Shown here: positions 21,958 to 32,590 of the stretch, piece after piece
How positions within the stretch are numbered: position 1 is the first letter of the stretch
Layout of the letters: each line of letters starts with the position of its first letter
Source: Diphasiastrum complanatum
Lineage: Eukaryota > Streptophyta > Lycopodiopsida > Lycopodiales > Lycopodiaceae
NCBI GenBank assembly: GCA_029204225.1
Contig: MU833266.1
Location: 1 to 58,802, forward strand
Reading direction: 5' to 3'
Length of the DNA: 58,802 bases
Program-made: the position numbers and the translations under genes
The notes under the pieces: generated by a model
Seen by the model: the letters and a program-made list of their open reading frames with translations, nothing else
Told to the model about the DNA's origin: nothing
Databases searched by the model: none

Positions 21958-24900
21958 CTATCTTTCATCATCTTCATTTGGCACTTTTACATCTTGCTCC
22001 ATTGGTGTGTCAACACTTTTGCATACTTCCATTTTAAACTTCTTCAAAAGACTTTGAGCATAGTTTACTTGACTTATAAAGATAAAATCAGACCCTCTAA
22101 GTACTTCTATGCCTAAGATGAAGTGAAGACACCCTAGATCTACCATCTTGAACTCTAAGGATAGATCTATCTTGATTTTTTCAATACCATCAACACTATT
22201 TCCACTAATGATGATGTCATCTACATTAATGAGTAAAAGTACAATACCAACATCATCAAACTTAATGTAAAGAGTGGGATCATATTCACTTTGAAAAAAA
22301 TAAAGTGAAATAAGATAGCAATGTAGTCTTGAATTCCAAGATCTCGAGGCTTGCTTCAAGCCGTAGATGCTTCTTTGGAGATGGCATACTTTGTTCTCCA
22401 TTCCATGCTTGATGAACCCTTGTGGCTGCTCCATATAGATATCCTCTTCCAAAAAACCATTCAAGAAAGCATTAGAGACATCCATTTGACATAGAATCCA
22501 TCCAAAATGTGATGCAAGTGCAATGATTAGCCTTATTGTGACCATCTTGGCCACGGGTGCAGAAGTTTCCTCATAGTCTATCCCTCTCTCTTGAGCATAA
22601 CCTTTTGCAACTAATCTTGCTTTATGTTTGTTAACACTCCCATTTGCATTCAACTTAAGCTTGAAGACCCACTTGCATCCTATTACATTCCTTTGAGGTC
22701 TCTCAACAAGCAACCAAGTTTCATTCTCAATCAAGGCATCATACTCATCCAACATAGCTTTATACCATTCTTTGGAGTTCAATGCATCTTCAACATTAGA
22801 CGGTTCTTCAAAACTAGATAAAGCATAAGAAGTGGATGAGATACCCTCAACTTGCTGTCCTTTGCCTTGATATGTGAGCCTTGATGGCTCCACTTTTGCC
22901 CTTGAAGATCTCCTTGGTGTGATAGGTGGGTTTGGTGCTTGCTCCTCCATGAGCTCCTCCTCAAAACCAAGATCTTGCTCCTCGGCCATCTTCTTCTTGA
23001 TTGTTGGAGCACTTGAGCCTTCGTCAAGCATATGCATATGATGTTCATCAAAGATGAAATCCCTTGAAACAACAAATTTGTTCAAGGATGGGAGATAGAC
23101 TTTGTAGCCCTTGCTTGAGCTTGCATATCCAAGCATGATCCCTCTTGTGGAAGATGGATCCTCCTTGGTTCTTGTTTCCAATGGCACATGCACATAACAT
23201 ATACACCCAAAAACTTTCAAGTGATTAAGATTGGGTTTATTTCCATACAACATCTCATAAGGAGTTTTGACTTCAATTGCTTTGCAAGACACCCTATTCA
23301 TCAAGTAGTTTGCACATACAAGAGACTCACCCCAAAAGGATTTGGGCAAACAAGCATCTAATCTTAAAGCCTTAGAACATTCACATAATGTTCTATTCCT
23401 TCTTTCAGCAACTCCATTTTGCTGAGGAGTGTAAGGACAAGAAGTCTCTTTCTTGATCCCTTCCTCCTCACAAAAGGCCTTGAACTCATTGGAGATGAAT
23501 TCTCCACCATTGTCACTTCTAAGAATCTTGATGCTATGATTATGATGCTTTTCCACAAACAACTTGAACTTTACAAAAGTATCAAATACTTGAGACTTGG
23601 AGGAAAGTAAGAACACCCAACAATATCTTGAGTCAATGAAGGTTAAAAACATGGATGAACCTCCATTATATTTGGTGCTAGCAATGTGCACATCCGAGTG
23701 TATGAGTTCAAGAGGATGAGATGACTTTGTGATGGAGTTAGGAAACACCTTCTTATGTGCCTTGGATAAGGCACAAGCTTCACAAACCTTGTCTTCCTTC
23801 CCAATAGACCTTGGTAGGCCTAAAGCATACTCCTCCTTGATCATAGCCTCCATGGAACCCGAGTTGACATGTCCAAGTCTTTTGTGCCATAAAGTAAAGG
23901 TAGATATCTTGCTCTTCTCGGCCAACATGACAACATTAGTATCCACAAATGCATCCAGCTTATAAAGTTTGCCAAGTCTAGTGCCCTTAGACACTATCTT
24001 ACCCTTCTTCTTGATGAAACATTCATTTGAAGCAAAGTCAACATTGAAACCATTGTCTACCATTTGGCCAACACTTAGTAGATTCTTTGTTATTGTAGGA
24101 ATGTACAAAACACCTTCTATGTTGATCTTTTTGGAAGATCCTAAGCAAAGGGGAATGCTACCAACTCCTTCAATCTTACAAGCTTCATCATTTGCTGTAC
24201 AGATAGACTTTATAGGTCCATCATAAGATAAGAGAGAAGAGAAAAACTCCCTTTTACTAGTCATGTGTGAACTAGCACCCGAGTCAATCCACCAAGGATC
24301 TTCTCCTTTGAAGCTTGTTGAAGAAAATATGGACATCATGAGAGAGTCCTCATGTGAACTCTCCTCCTCCTCCTCTTTGATCATGTTGGCTTGGCTTTGA
24401 TCTTGCTTCCTCTTGAAGCATTCCGAGGCATAATGCCCCATCTTGCTACAATAGTAGCACTTCACCTTTGATTTGTCCTTCTTGACTTTGGTGGTTGATG
24501 GAGATGCCTTTGAGGGTCCTTCTTGATCCTCAAGCTTTGTAGACTTCTTGAATGTTGATCCTTTGCCTTTGGACTTGCCTTTGTCTTTGGTGAAGAGAGC
24601 TTGGTCATCTCCACCTTGGATGGAAAGCCTATCCATCCTCTCTTGCATTTGGCCCCTTCTTGATTCCTCGGCCATGAGTGTGCCTTGGAGTTCTTCAAGT
24701 ATGGGTAGCTTACCCATAATTGCATATCCCTGAACCAAATTGTCAAATTCAAAGCTTAGTCCATTCAATATGAGTTGAACAAGCTCTTCATCCTTGATAG
24801 GGTCACCTATAAAGGCTAGCTCTTTGTTCAATTCCTTTACTCTTAGGACAAAAGTATGTGCACTCTCTCGTTTCTTTTGATAGCTTCTATAGATTTGATT

Positions 24901-25224
24901 CTTCAAAGCTAACATTCTAGTTTGGTTCTTGGATTCATAGACCTTTTGCAAAGTCTCCCAAGCATCTTGAGCTGAAGTGCAATCTCCTACCTCTCTTAAG
25001 AGTTCATTTGCAACATTCATTTTTATGCAATGTAGTGCAACATTGCACCTCTTGATGTATTTGGCTTTTTCTTGAGGATGAATAGGTTCACCCTCCTTAC
25101 CATTTACAATTTCCATCAGATCTTGCATGATCATGATAGATTCCATTCTAACTTTCCATATGGAATAGTTAGTTTTGTTGAGCCTTTCATTAGTATCCAA
25201 AAGATATGCATTTATAGATGCCAT
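21958..25224 (-). CDS. Copia gag-pol polyprotein of element N (1088 codons)
   Basis: One long frame from MASINAYLLDTNERL. It encodes gag (UBN2-type, residues about 1-210), a CCHC knuckle CYYCSKMGHYASEC near 255-270, protease WWIDSGASSHM near 311, the GAG-pre-integrase zinc region (WHKRLGHV...CEACALSK) near 445-495, and integrase with DDE blocks at about 508 (LIHSDV), 573 (LRSDNGGEF) and the QQNGVAERRNRTL segment. RT follows: GCKWVFKLKLNANG, KARLVAKGYAQERG, QMDVSNAFLNG. The active-site motif near residue 1000 reads NVDD where copia RTs have YVDD, so the tyrosine is lost. The frame ends at a TAG after NEDDER, before RNase H, and a one-base shift follows. It is the best-preserved polyprotein here, but this copy is probably not autonomous. 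The start fits family gag starts and lies about 0.8 kb from the PBS. Confidence 0.9.
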   Translation of the reverse strand: MASINAYLLDTNERLNKTNYSIWKVRMESIMIMQDLMEIVNGKEGEPIHPQEKAKYIKRCNVALHCIKMNVANELLREVGDCTSAQDAWETLQKVYESKNQTRMLALKNQIYRSYQKKRESAHTFVLRVKELNKELAFIGDPIKDEELVQLILNGLSFEFDNLVQGYAIMGKLPILEELQGTLMAEESRRGQMQERMDRLSIQGGDDQALFTKDKGKSKGKGSTFKKSTKLEDQEGPSKASPSTTKVKKDKSKVKCYYCSKMGHYASECFKRKQDQSQANMIKEEEEESSHEDSLMMSIFSSTSFKGEDPWWIDSGASSHMTSKREFFSSLLSYDGPIKSICTANDEACKIEGVGSIPLCLGSSKKINIEGVLYIPTITKNLLSVGQMVDNGFNVDFASNECFIKKKGKIVSKGTRLGKLYKLDAFVDTNVVMLAEKSKISTFTLWHKRLGHVNSGSMEAMIKEEYALGLPRSIGKEDKVCEACALSKAHKKVFPNSITKSSHPLELIHSDVHIASTKYNGGSSMFLTFIDSRYCWVFLLSSKSQVFDTFVKFKLFVEKHHNHSIKILRSDNGGEFISNEFKAFCEEEGIKKETSCPYTPQQNGVAERRNRTLCECSKALRLDACLPKSFWGESLVCANYLMNRVSCKAIEVKTPYEMLYGNKPNLNHLKVFGCICYVHVPLETRTKEDPSSTRGIMLGYASSSKGYKVYLPSLNKFVVSRDFIFDEHHMHMLDEGSSAPTIKKKMAEEQDLGFEEELMEEQAPNPPITPRRSSRAKVEPSRLTYQGKGQQVEGISSTSYALSSFEEPSNVEDALNSKEWYKAMLDEYDALIENETWLLVERPQRNVIGCKWVFKLKLNANGSVNKHKARLVAKGYAQERGIDYEETSAPVAKMVTIRLIIALASHFGWILCQMDVSNAFLNGFLEEDIYMEQPQGFIKHGMENKVCHLQRSIYGLKQASRSWNSRLHCYLISLYFFQSEYDPTLYIKFDDVGIVLLLINVDDIIISGNSVDGIEKIKIDLSLEFKMVDLGCLHFILGIEVLRGSDFIFISQVNYAQSLLKKFKMEVCKSVDTPMEQDVKVPNEDDER

Positions 25225-26022
25225 CTAGTCTCCTAATCAAGGACTTGACACAAATGAAGGTTATCTCTGTTGATTTGATTGAAGGTCTACCTTATCCCAC
25301 TTCTTAGGGACCTGAAAAGATCAGTAATAGACTTCCTATAAAGATCTAAGAATGATCTCTAACAAAATCAAATCATAGAATACTAGAAACAATGCACTTG
25401 CTTGATTGAAGTAGACAATACTAGTAGAATTGCCCCTCTTTCTATAAAGAACATTAAAGCTTTCAAATGATCTGATCAAGAGTGAATTTAAGCAACCTAA
25501 TATACTTCCAAAATCACTTGTAAAAGATCTAAATGGAACTTAATGAGGATGCAACACAATCTACTATCCAATCACAAGCAAAAAATGATCAAAATTGATG
25601 AAAAATTGATCTAATTTGGTGCATAAGTCAAGCAATGGTTGGACTGAACCTAAATCACTTTAGGAGGTGTCTACTACACCTTAGAACAGCCTTGAAGAGT
25701 CCCCAAAACTCTGATCTTCCCTCTCCTTGAATGCTAGAAAGCCTCCTCTATGAAATCACCTCCAAAACTCGCTTAGAAATTAATGCTTGGAGCAAGCAAA
25801 ACTTGCTATCTTGGTAATGTGAATTGAATTAAACTTTGACTCTGGTTTTAGACACCTAAACACCTGAAAATGAAGTCACACAACACCAATCTCCAATGTA
25901 TTTGACTCACTTTGAGTTCTAGAATCAATACTAGATGCTAAGATCCAATCTACACAAGATTTAGATCAAAAATTGTGATCAAATTGAATGAAAACCAAGG
26001 ATTTAGCTCATTTCAGCCTTTA
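25225..26022 (-). other. Leader of element N
   Basis: About 800 bp between PBS and the gag start. No coding sequence or further repeat is recognised. This length is normal for a copia leader. Confidence 0.6.
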
Positions 26023-26716
26023 GGCTCTGATACCATGTAAAAATTACAGCAAATAAGGATCCTAAAACACTTGAAATGATGAGGGAAACAATAGATTATG
26101 ATTTCATAAGATTAGCACAAGTTGAACCATCAAAATCCATCAAAAATCTATGCTTGAACCTCACTAAATGGCCCAAATCCTTGAAGAAGGCTTCACACGT
26201 GTGAAAGTACGGCCTCCCACAGTCTGAGTACTGTACACCAGACCTACATTCAATCCTATAATCATTAGTAATCACAAGTACTCAAACAATTATGAACATA
26301 GAAAGCAATTGCACCATTATGAGAGAAAAAACATGAAATTGCTTGATTGACTTTGGTGAGATATCATCACCTATATATACATGATCCATCGCGGTTTTGG
26401 GCAGGTATGAGTAGCCCTAAACCTATCCCTAATGCTAATTTTGGTGGATCTTTCATCCCTACCAAGTTAGGGTTGGAATCTTGGAGATCCCTCAACAATG
26501 CAAAAATTACCAAAAATAGCTCCTATTTTTTCTCCCTTGTATCTAAGCATAATTTGGACTCATTCCAAAGGTTCTAACACTTAGGTCTACTTGAGAACAT
26601 CCTTATGAATGGAATCCTATGCTATTTGGCAGTGTGACAAGCCACATCATGACCATCTAACTATTTACAAGTCATATGACCAAAACTAGTCAAGCTAGAA
26701 TTGTGAATTTTTAACA
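26023..26716 (-). repeat. PBS and 5' LTR of element N
   Basis: PBS TGGTATCAGAGCC on the minus strand at 26023-26035, directly against the LTR. The LTR runs 26036 (TGTAAAAATTACAGC) to 26716 (GAATTTTTAACA). CACACGTGTG is at 26194-26203. The right end followed by TACCA fixes the element border. Confidence 0.9.
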
Positions 26717-26721
26717 TACCA

Positions 26722-27225
26722 TTTTGATCTGATGCTGCTTTGTGCTTGACTCCTTGAGGAGTTCTTGTTACAATTGTTGAGTGACAATTGTAGTAAGCAC
26801 TTTGTAGAATTGCAGATTTTAGTTGTTTCAATTTTGTTGATTCTAGTGTTTTCAATAGGTGTAGTTTCAATTCCATTCCTTGTTCTTACTTAGATTAGTG
26901 TAGCAGTAATTTGCAATCTGTAAGAACTCAAGAAACATTTTAAATAGACTGTAGAATGTAGAAATCCGAATGCTAATAGATCCAGATCAAAGTTGAGCAT
27001 CCATTATCTGTAGGATTGAGATCAGGTCATAGATGTACTAATTGACAGGCGAATACATCACCATTGCATTACCATTATACTGCAAATCATAGAAGTTAGA
27101 AGCAAGCAGACCTTGTCGATTAATAGCTGGCTGAAATCTGTCAGTCAGAGAATAAGCGCTAGTAGTTAGAGGAACTATAGAGAGTTTTAGCAAACAAATA
27201 CGGGCAAGAAAATGACACCCGACTT
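26722..27225. other. No gene seen
   Basis: Flanking sequence right of element N. No domain, LTR border or repeat recognised. Confidence 0.35.
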
Positions 27226-27345
27226 GTCGGAGTTGGCCAACTTATCAGGGAAGCCTGAATTGGCCAACTTATCGGGGAGTCTGATACATTGGAGGAAACT
27301 CGACTTGTCCAACATATCGACTCAACCGACATATCGGAAAAACCC
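27226..27345 (+). repeat. Inverted LTR-derived fragment next to element E gag
   Basis: Repeats TTGGCCAACTTATC at 27233-27246 and 27260-27273 and carries CCGACATATCGGA, the complement of words in the LTR of element D (17450-17520). It is thus opposite in orientation to the neighbouring gag, which is truncated at this point. Confidence 0.45.
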
Positions 27346-28020
27346 TCAGGCCTTTCTTCTTCTGCTTGGTCGAGTCTTTGTTGGTGTATAAGACATGAGA
27401 GTCGACAGTTGAGGAACTGGAGGATTCGTTCCTTCTGGTGTCTTCTTGCAGCAACATTGTAATGACTCTTGAAAGAGTCAGTTCTAAATGTGTCGTGATG
27501 ATCATCACCTAGTTGTCATATGAGCTTGGCAAGCTTAAAAGCATCGTCATTACTGCATCTTGATCATCTATGATTGATTGACAATGACCATTTGCTTCAG
27601 TAGGTTCTTGAATTGGCTGCTGTGATTCTATAGGGAATCACCATTTGTCATCTTGAGGGAGAAGAGTTTTCTCCTAAGATGTAGCTTGGAAGCTACATCG
27701 CACACTTCGTACAAGGTGCTCAAGATGTCCCATACTTCCTTGGAGGTCTGAGATTAAGACACATGGCCGATTTGCGTGCCTGATATGTTGAGGATGATTA
27801 GCTCAAAAACTTTTCCATCCTTCAGCTTCCATTGGGAGATTGCAATGTTGTCAGCATCAGGTCTTGCCTCTACACCTGTGACAACATCATTCAACTCCTT
27901 AGCCATCAGCACAATTTTCGTCTTAAATTTTCACATATGGTAATGGGCTCCATTGAGCTTGTTTATGTGATGGAACTGACTCTTTCCCTTGGGAATCCAT
28001 ATGGAAGTTAGTCTAAGTGA
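27346..28020 (-). pseudogene. Copia gag remnant of element E
   Basis: Minus-strand UBN2 gag of the element C family, in several frames. The 5' part near 27940-27780 has AKELNDVVTGVEARPDAD and LIILNISGTQIGHVS. The middle has KEVWDILSTLYEV, ASKLHLRRKLFSLKMTNGDS and the end HLELTLSRVITMLLQEDT with TNKDSTKQKKKG. It is truncated by an inverted LTR fragment at 27345. No protease, integrase or RT follows, although D at 17-18.7 kb has the missing 3' part of the same family. Non-functional. Confidence 0.75.
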
Positions 28021-28191
28021 CAGTAATAACTATCGGTGACTTAAGAATCTAATGCTTTTTACAGAACAAGAAAACAATTATTCTATTGGCTAATAGAATC
28101 AGGTTTTGTGGAAAGCTTATTAGGCTATAAAAATAACTCTGAGATAAAACCACTTTTGATTCAGTGTGAATATCAGATTAGGAATCAGATA

Positions 28192-28730
28192 GGCTCTGAT
28201 ATCATGTTGGAAAAAAAATAGAGGAGAGTTCATGGACTCGAACACGTCAATCAATCGGATCAGAACGTTCCTACTACTGCACGAAGGCAGTGCTCGACTA
28301 ATTTCCTCGATGCCTGCACTGCAACAATAGTAGGTGAACACAAAAGTAAAGTAGAGCTTAGTTGCACGATTGTTTGCGAAAGCAGAAGAGCAGACAATCA
28401 GACAAAGCAATAAGAAAGTCAAACAAGAAGACATAGTAGCAACACATACAATTCTAACAAGAACTCTGAATGCAATAAGAGATAGTGATTGATTCAGATT
28501 AATGTATAGAAATACAAGCCAATATGATGCTATGAGCACAAGACAATAGCAAAAAAAACCATGTGCTCATGAAACTAACTCCGCTCTAGAAAATCTATGA
28601 GCTTATTATTGACAATCAATCTGAAAGATAGAATCGATACATGAAAACATCTATAGTGTCTGTCTCTCTGTAAAATTAGATTACAATGGTCATCTATATA
28701 CAATTTAGATTTGTGCAAATGAGTGTACAA
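28192..28730 (-). repeat. PBS and LTR of element E, truncated
   Basis: The PBS at 28192-28204 reads TGATATCAGAGCC on the minus strand. The LTR starts at 28205 (TGTTGGAAAAA) and follows the LTR of D until about 28730, where plus-strand protease sequence begins. About 60 bp to the left, a second, degenerate PBS-like word (ACTCTGAGATAAAACC) suggests a local insertion between leader and PBS. Confidence 0.6.
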
Positions 28731-28734
28731 AAAG

Positions 28735-29325
28735 ATGGCGTCCATCAAGAAGCATCAGACGACAACTCTTGGTTTCTAGATTCCAGAGCCACACAACATA
28801 TGACCAGCCATATCAGTTGTTTTGAGTCCTATATGCCTTACTGTACCAAAAGATATGTTCACCTAGGCAACAATAACACGCATGCTATCAAAGGTGAAAG
28901 TACAGTAAGACTGAAATGATCAATCCAAGCTACTTTCTAATGTCCTAAATGTACCAAATCTTTCTACAAATCTGCTCGTTGTAAGAAGAATTACAGATCT
29001 AGGACATAAAGTAGTCGAATCTGATCAATGTAAAGTAGTTGACAGGACATGCAAGATCCTAGCACTCAAAAAGAGACATGGATACTTGTACAGATTAAGT
29101 CATTGCTTTTCTGCCTCTAGTCAAGCTCTTAATACTTTTGTACAGATCAATGAAAACTTACCTTGGAATTATAGACTTGGTCATTTGAATCATGCTTTTG
29201 TATTACATATGTCTAAGCAATCTATTGTTCTTGATCTCGACTCTCCAAATAAAAAAGTCAAATTACCTGCCTGTCAAGATTGTTTAGTCGATAAACAGGC
29301 TAGGAAACCATTTAGATCAGTAGAT
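28735..29325 (+). pseudogene. Copia protease / GAG-pre-integrase remnant (F)
   Basis: Plus-strand fragment of the element C family. The frame 28721-28919 has WFLDSRATQHMTSHI (D-S-R in place of D-S-G) and VHLGNNNTHAIKGESTVRL. The frame 29086-29334 has WNYRLGHLNHAFVLHMSKQS, LDLDSPNKKVKLPACQDCLV and KQARKPF, the zinc-binding region before integrase. It begins and ends abruptly: on the left against the LTR of E, which points the other way, and on the right in an LTR-like region. Protease is damaged, so this is dead sequence. Confidence 0.75.
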
Positions 29326-29800
29326 TCAATTTGAATAAGTTGGGTACATTGAATCTAGACCCAAAATTAGTAGGGTTAGCATTTTGGTGGGAAAGCCAAG
29401 TGGCCAAATAGGGTTTGAACCTGTTATAAAAGGATGTAACTCATGGACAGAGTCATCTTCTCTCTTCTCTATCTCATTTCATGCTTATACATGGTTCTCT
29501 TGAGTTCTACTATCCATTGGTGCACTATCTTGGTGATTGCTTGCAATTCTATGTGTAGAATGATCTATATTTGCTATTTTTGGATCCACACGTGTGAAAT
29601 ATAGTAGCTTGCTGGTTTTGTACGGACAACAACAATACATAATCATTTCATTCAAGTTTTATCAAGTTCTATTAGTGTTTGCATCTCAAATTGTGTGTAG
29701 ATGCTGATTTTTCTACATTGGTGAGATTGGTAGTGTATTTCTCTTTCTAACCAAAGATCATTCAAGTAGATTGGATCTTAAGGCTCTGAAATCTTTCACA
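29326..29800 (+). repeat. Probable LTR or leader sequence, with TATA box
   Basis: No gene. A TATA-like GTTATAAAAGG is near 29430, and CACACGTGTG is at 29587-29596. A partial PBS-like AAGGCTCTGAAATC is near 29780. It sits directly before the family G coding remnant and may be its 5' LTR, but no second copy is available to prove the borders. Confidence 0.35.
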
Positions 29801-30886
29801 AATGTTACAAGAAGAAAGCTGACATAAAGGCAGAAAAAGTAAAGCAACAAGGCAACATCGTGAAAGATGATGGGGAAGATGACGAGGCAAGTGTCTTCTC
29901 ATCGGCATTGGCATCCCAAGTTGATGATGGTGCTAGGTGGTTTATAGATTCAAGCACCACGAGGCATATGACCGGGAAATGCGATTGATTCGAGAACTTC
30001 TCGCCAATCCATGATAGGAACAAGGTCACACAGGCCAATTGGGAGGAATTTCAAATTCAGGACGTCGACAATGTACTTGTGCAGTTTCCTGATGGTAAGA
30101 TCAAGAACATACCTAATGTGCTTTATGTTTCTGGACTCAAAAAGAGTTTGCTTTCTGTTGGTGTGATGGCAAATCAACATTTTAAGGTTGAGTTTGTCAA
30201 AGATGGATCTCTGATGAAGGATATGGACCACAACTACAAAGTGGTAGCAAAAGGTTATTGGAATAGTAACTGTGGCCTCTACAAATTGAATGCTGCAAAA
30301 CCATGTGAATATGGCTTGGCTACTTCAACAGCATCACAATCTGAATTGTGGCATAGAAGATTAGGCCACTTGAACTATGAGAGCTTAAGATTGATGGCGA
30401 AGCTGAAGATGGTTACAGGTTTACCACCATTGCAAGATGATCATCATTCCATATGTGAAGGATACGTTATGGAAAAACATCATAGGGAGACTTTCAAGAA
30501 AGCTGGAGCTACAAGAGCCAAGAGACCACTTGAACTCATTCATAGTGACTTGTGCGGCCCAATGAAGACCATGTCAATGGGGGAGCCTATTATCTTATGA
30601 CTTTCATAGATGATTACTCCATGAGGACATGGATTTATTTTTTGAAGAAAAAATTTGATGCTTTTGCTCACTTCAAGGAGTTTAAGAATTTAATAGAGAA
30701 CCAACTGGATGCACGTATCAAGGTGTTAAGATCAGATAGAGGGGGCGAATACAAATCTGATAGTTTTGAGGACTTTTGCAAGGAACACATCATCAAAAGA
30801 CAATTCACACAAACACACATGCCACATAGTAATGGTGTAGCAGAAAGGAAGAATAGAACTATTATACAAGTACCCAGAAGTACAGA
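29801..30886 (+). pseudogene. Copia protease-integrase remnant (element G)
   Basis: Plus-strand pol fragment. It starts in the gag end (NIVKDDGEDDEASVFSS), then protease ARWFIDSSTTRHMTGK (D-S-S) with a stop soon after. The frame 30079-30600 has VLYVSGLKKSLLSVGVMANQ, LWHRRLGHLNYESLRLM and LIHSDLCGPMKT. A one-base shift near 30580 leads to the frame 30552-30893 with FIDDYSMRTWIYFLKKK, the second catalytic block LRSDRGGEYKS and HSNGVAERKNRTI. It is cut at 30886 by the LTR of element H. The same family recurs in the kinase intron (51258-53030) and in the rearranged end of N. Confidence 0.8.
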
Positions 30887-31702
30887 TGTCTGATCTAATG
30901 GCATGACGTCAGCAGATACACTCTAGGTCATGGCTAATCTGCCGCTCTTGTAATTTGCTGATTAGTTGTAGATGTTTAATCACTCTAATCTTAAAGTTAC
31001 ATAGAACGACTATATACTTACTGGATGATACTTGAAATACAAAGATACAAAAAAGTAGTATGATGCTAGTAAGCAATCAAGACGAAATACAGACAACAAG
31101 TCCGCCTGCGTGCGAGACAAGTCCTGTGATCAGGATCCATAGAGATCCACAAGTCCGCTAGTAAGCGAGACATCCACTCGTGAGAGAACTATATTTCTCT
31201 CATGCCAACGCACTGCGTGGATCTGCATGCAGTGCTTGAAGAATAAAAAAAAATCAATAGATGATCTTGTAGCCATTGTGCACATGTCAGTTTATGATGT
31301 ATGATCTTGGATGCAAATGTGTCTGCTATTATTCATGTGTCTGATTCTCCTATTCATTTAGTTTCGCACATCGGTTGAATTTGTTGAATGCTACATTAAT
31401 TTATAAACATAGATCAACAATGCCTGACTACATTCTAGAGGATTGTAGGAGTGATTCAACTAGCAATGTCCAACGATCGCATCTGAACTCCATCCGAACT
31501 GCGTTGAATTGTGGTTGCTTCGCTTTCGCGACTGTTTCGCGACCGCAAAATTTTCCCTCCATCAGTGGTATCAGAGCCTTCCTATCTATCTTGTCATAAT
31601 CTGACATAGCCAAGAAGCTATCAGATCCAGGAGGCCAAGCATTCAAACAAACAACCATCAACAAGAGAACAGACTCCAAGAAGCAATGGCTTCAATCGCA
31701 GC

Positions 31703-32380
31703 ATGCAGAGCAAGATCTGCACAATTCTTGATTCTTCAAGATCTAACTTTCTAGTCTGGAAAGTTAAGACATCACTCATACTCAAGGGCAAAGGGCTCTT
31801 CCGCTAGGTGGATGGCACAAAAGAGATGCCTACGACACCAGGCAAGGAGCTACGCGAATGGAGGGAGAAAAATGACAAGGTAGTAGTCTTGTTGTCTTCA
31901 TCCATCGAAGATAGTCTCACACTTGACCTGGCTACACTCTCCAAAGCTAAGGAGATGTGGGATGCATTGCTCACCAATTTTCAAATGAAATCAAGAAGTC
32001 AAATCATGATGCTGGAAGATCAGTTGATGAATCTACAGTGGGATGGAAGAGACCTCACTTCTTTCATGAGAAAGATGAAGGATCTATTTCTATCACTACA
32101 TAACTCTGGAGCAGAGAATGCAGTGTCAGCTGAGAAGCAGCTCACCTACCTGTTGAGAGCCTTACCCAGATCATTCCAGACAACGAGAACCCTGCTCGCG
32201 AGAGATCCTACCATAAACATCGAAAAGGCGATTGTCGAGATTCGAGAGGAAGTCGAGGCCAGAGAACATCTTGATCACAAATATGGTTCTAACCAGGCCC
32301 TCTATGGCAACAAAGAAAAATCCAAGAAACAATTAAAGCCTAAGAAGGGACCAGCAAGAGCAACTGGAAGATTGGCATGA
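31703..32380 (+). pseudogene. Copia gag of element H with one stop
   Basis: From ATG at 31703 the frame reads MQSKICTILDSSRSNFLVWK and continues to 32380 with a single in-frame TAG at 31805-31807. After that stop come 190 codons: KELREWREKNDKVVVLLSSS, MWDALLTNFQMKSRSQIMML, LLRALPRSFQTTRTLLARDP and a lysine-rich tail. This is a UBN2-type gag, about 225 codons, with no CCHC knuckle because pol and the gag end are deleted. Apart from the single stop it is well preserved, in contrast to the rest of the element. Confidence 0.75.
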
Positions 32381-32589
32381 AGCAGGTACATCCTACTATT
32401 ATTTTCTATGATAGCCAGAGTGGAATACAGTTGGCTAAGAATCATGTCTTTCACGTGGTAACAAAGCATATTGAAGTGAAATATCACTTTGTGTGTGAAA
32501 AGCTACAATCTAAAGATATAAGTATTACACACTGTTCTACAATGTTACAACATGCTGATGTATTTCTATTTCGTCTTGTCTTGTCTTGA
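32377..32589 (+). pseudogene. Copia RNase H fragment of element H
   Basis: The overlapping frame begins MKQVHPTIIFYDSQSGIQLA and continues KHIEVKYHFVCEKLQSKDIS and LQHADVF, matching the C-terminal third of copia RNase H. The catalytic STEAEY block is missing. The junction with gag lies near 32365, so a deletion removed everything between. Homology stops at about 32560. Confidence 0.7.
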
Positions 32590-32590
32590 T

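Larger units (their letters stand above)
20344..26721 (-). mobile_element. Young copia element N with TACCA target duplication
   Basis: A complete-length minus-strand element, 20349-26716 (6368 bp), flanked by TACCA at 20344-20348 and 26717-26721. The right (5') LTR is 26036-26716, 681 bp, TG...CA. The left (3') LTR matches it over 20349-20963 with two clear substitutions and one small difference near the end, so insertion was recent. The PBS is at 26023-26035. Between the left LTR and pol lies a rearranged block (20964-21331), described separately. Confidence 0.9.
30887..32590 (+). mobile_element. Copia element H, LTR-gag-(deleted pol)-RNase H
   Basis: Plus-strand element: LTR about 30887-31564 (TGTCTGATCTAATGG to CCTCCATCA), PBS TGGTATCAGAGCC at 31566-31578, gag, then a direct jump into RNase H. 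Protease, integrase and most of RT are absent. The right LTR was not found. It interrupts the integrase of element G. The LTR end has two TTTCGCGAC words (31524-31532 and 31535-31543). Confidence 0.65.
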
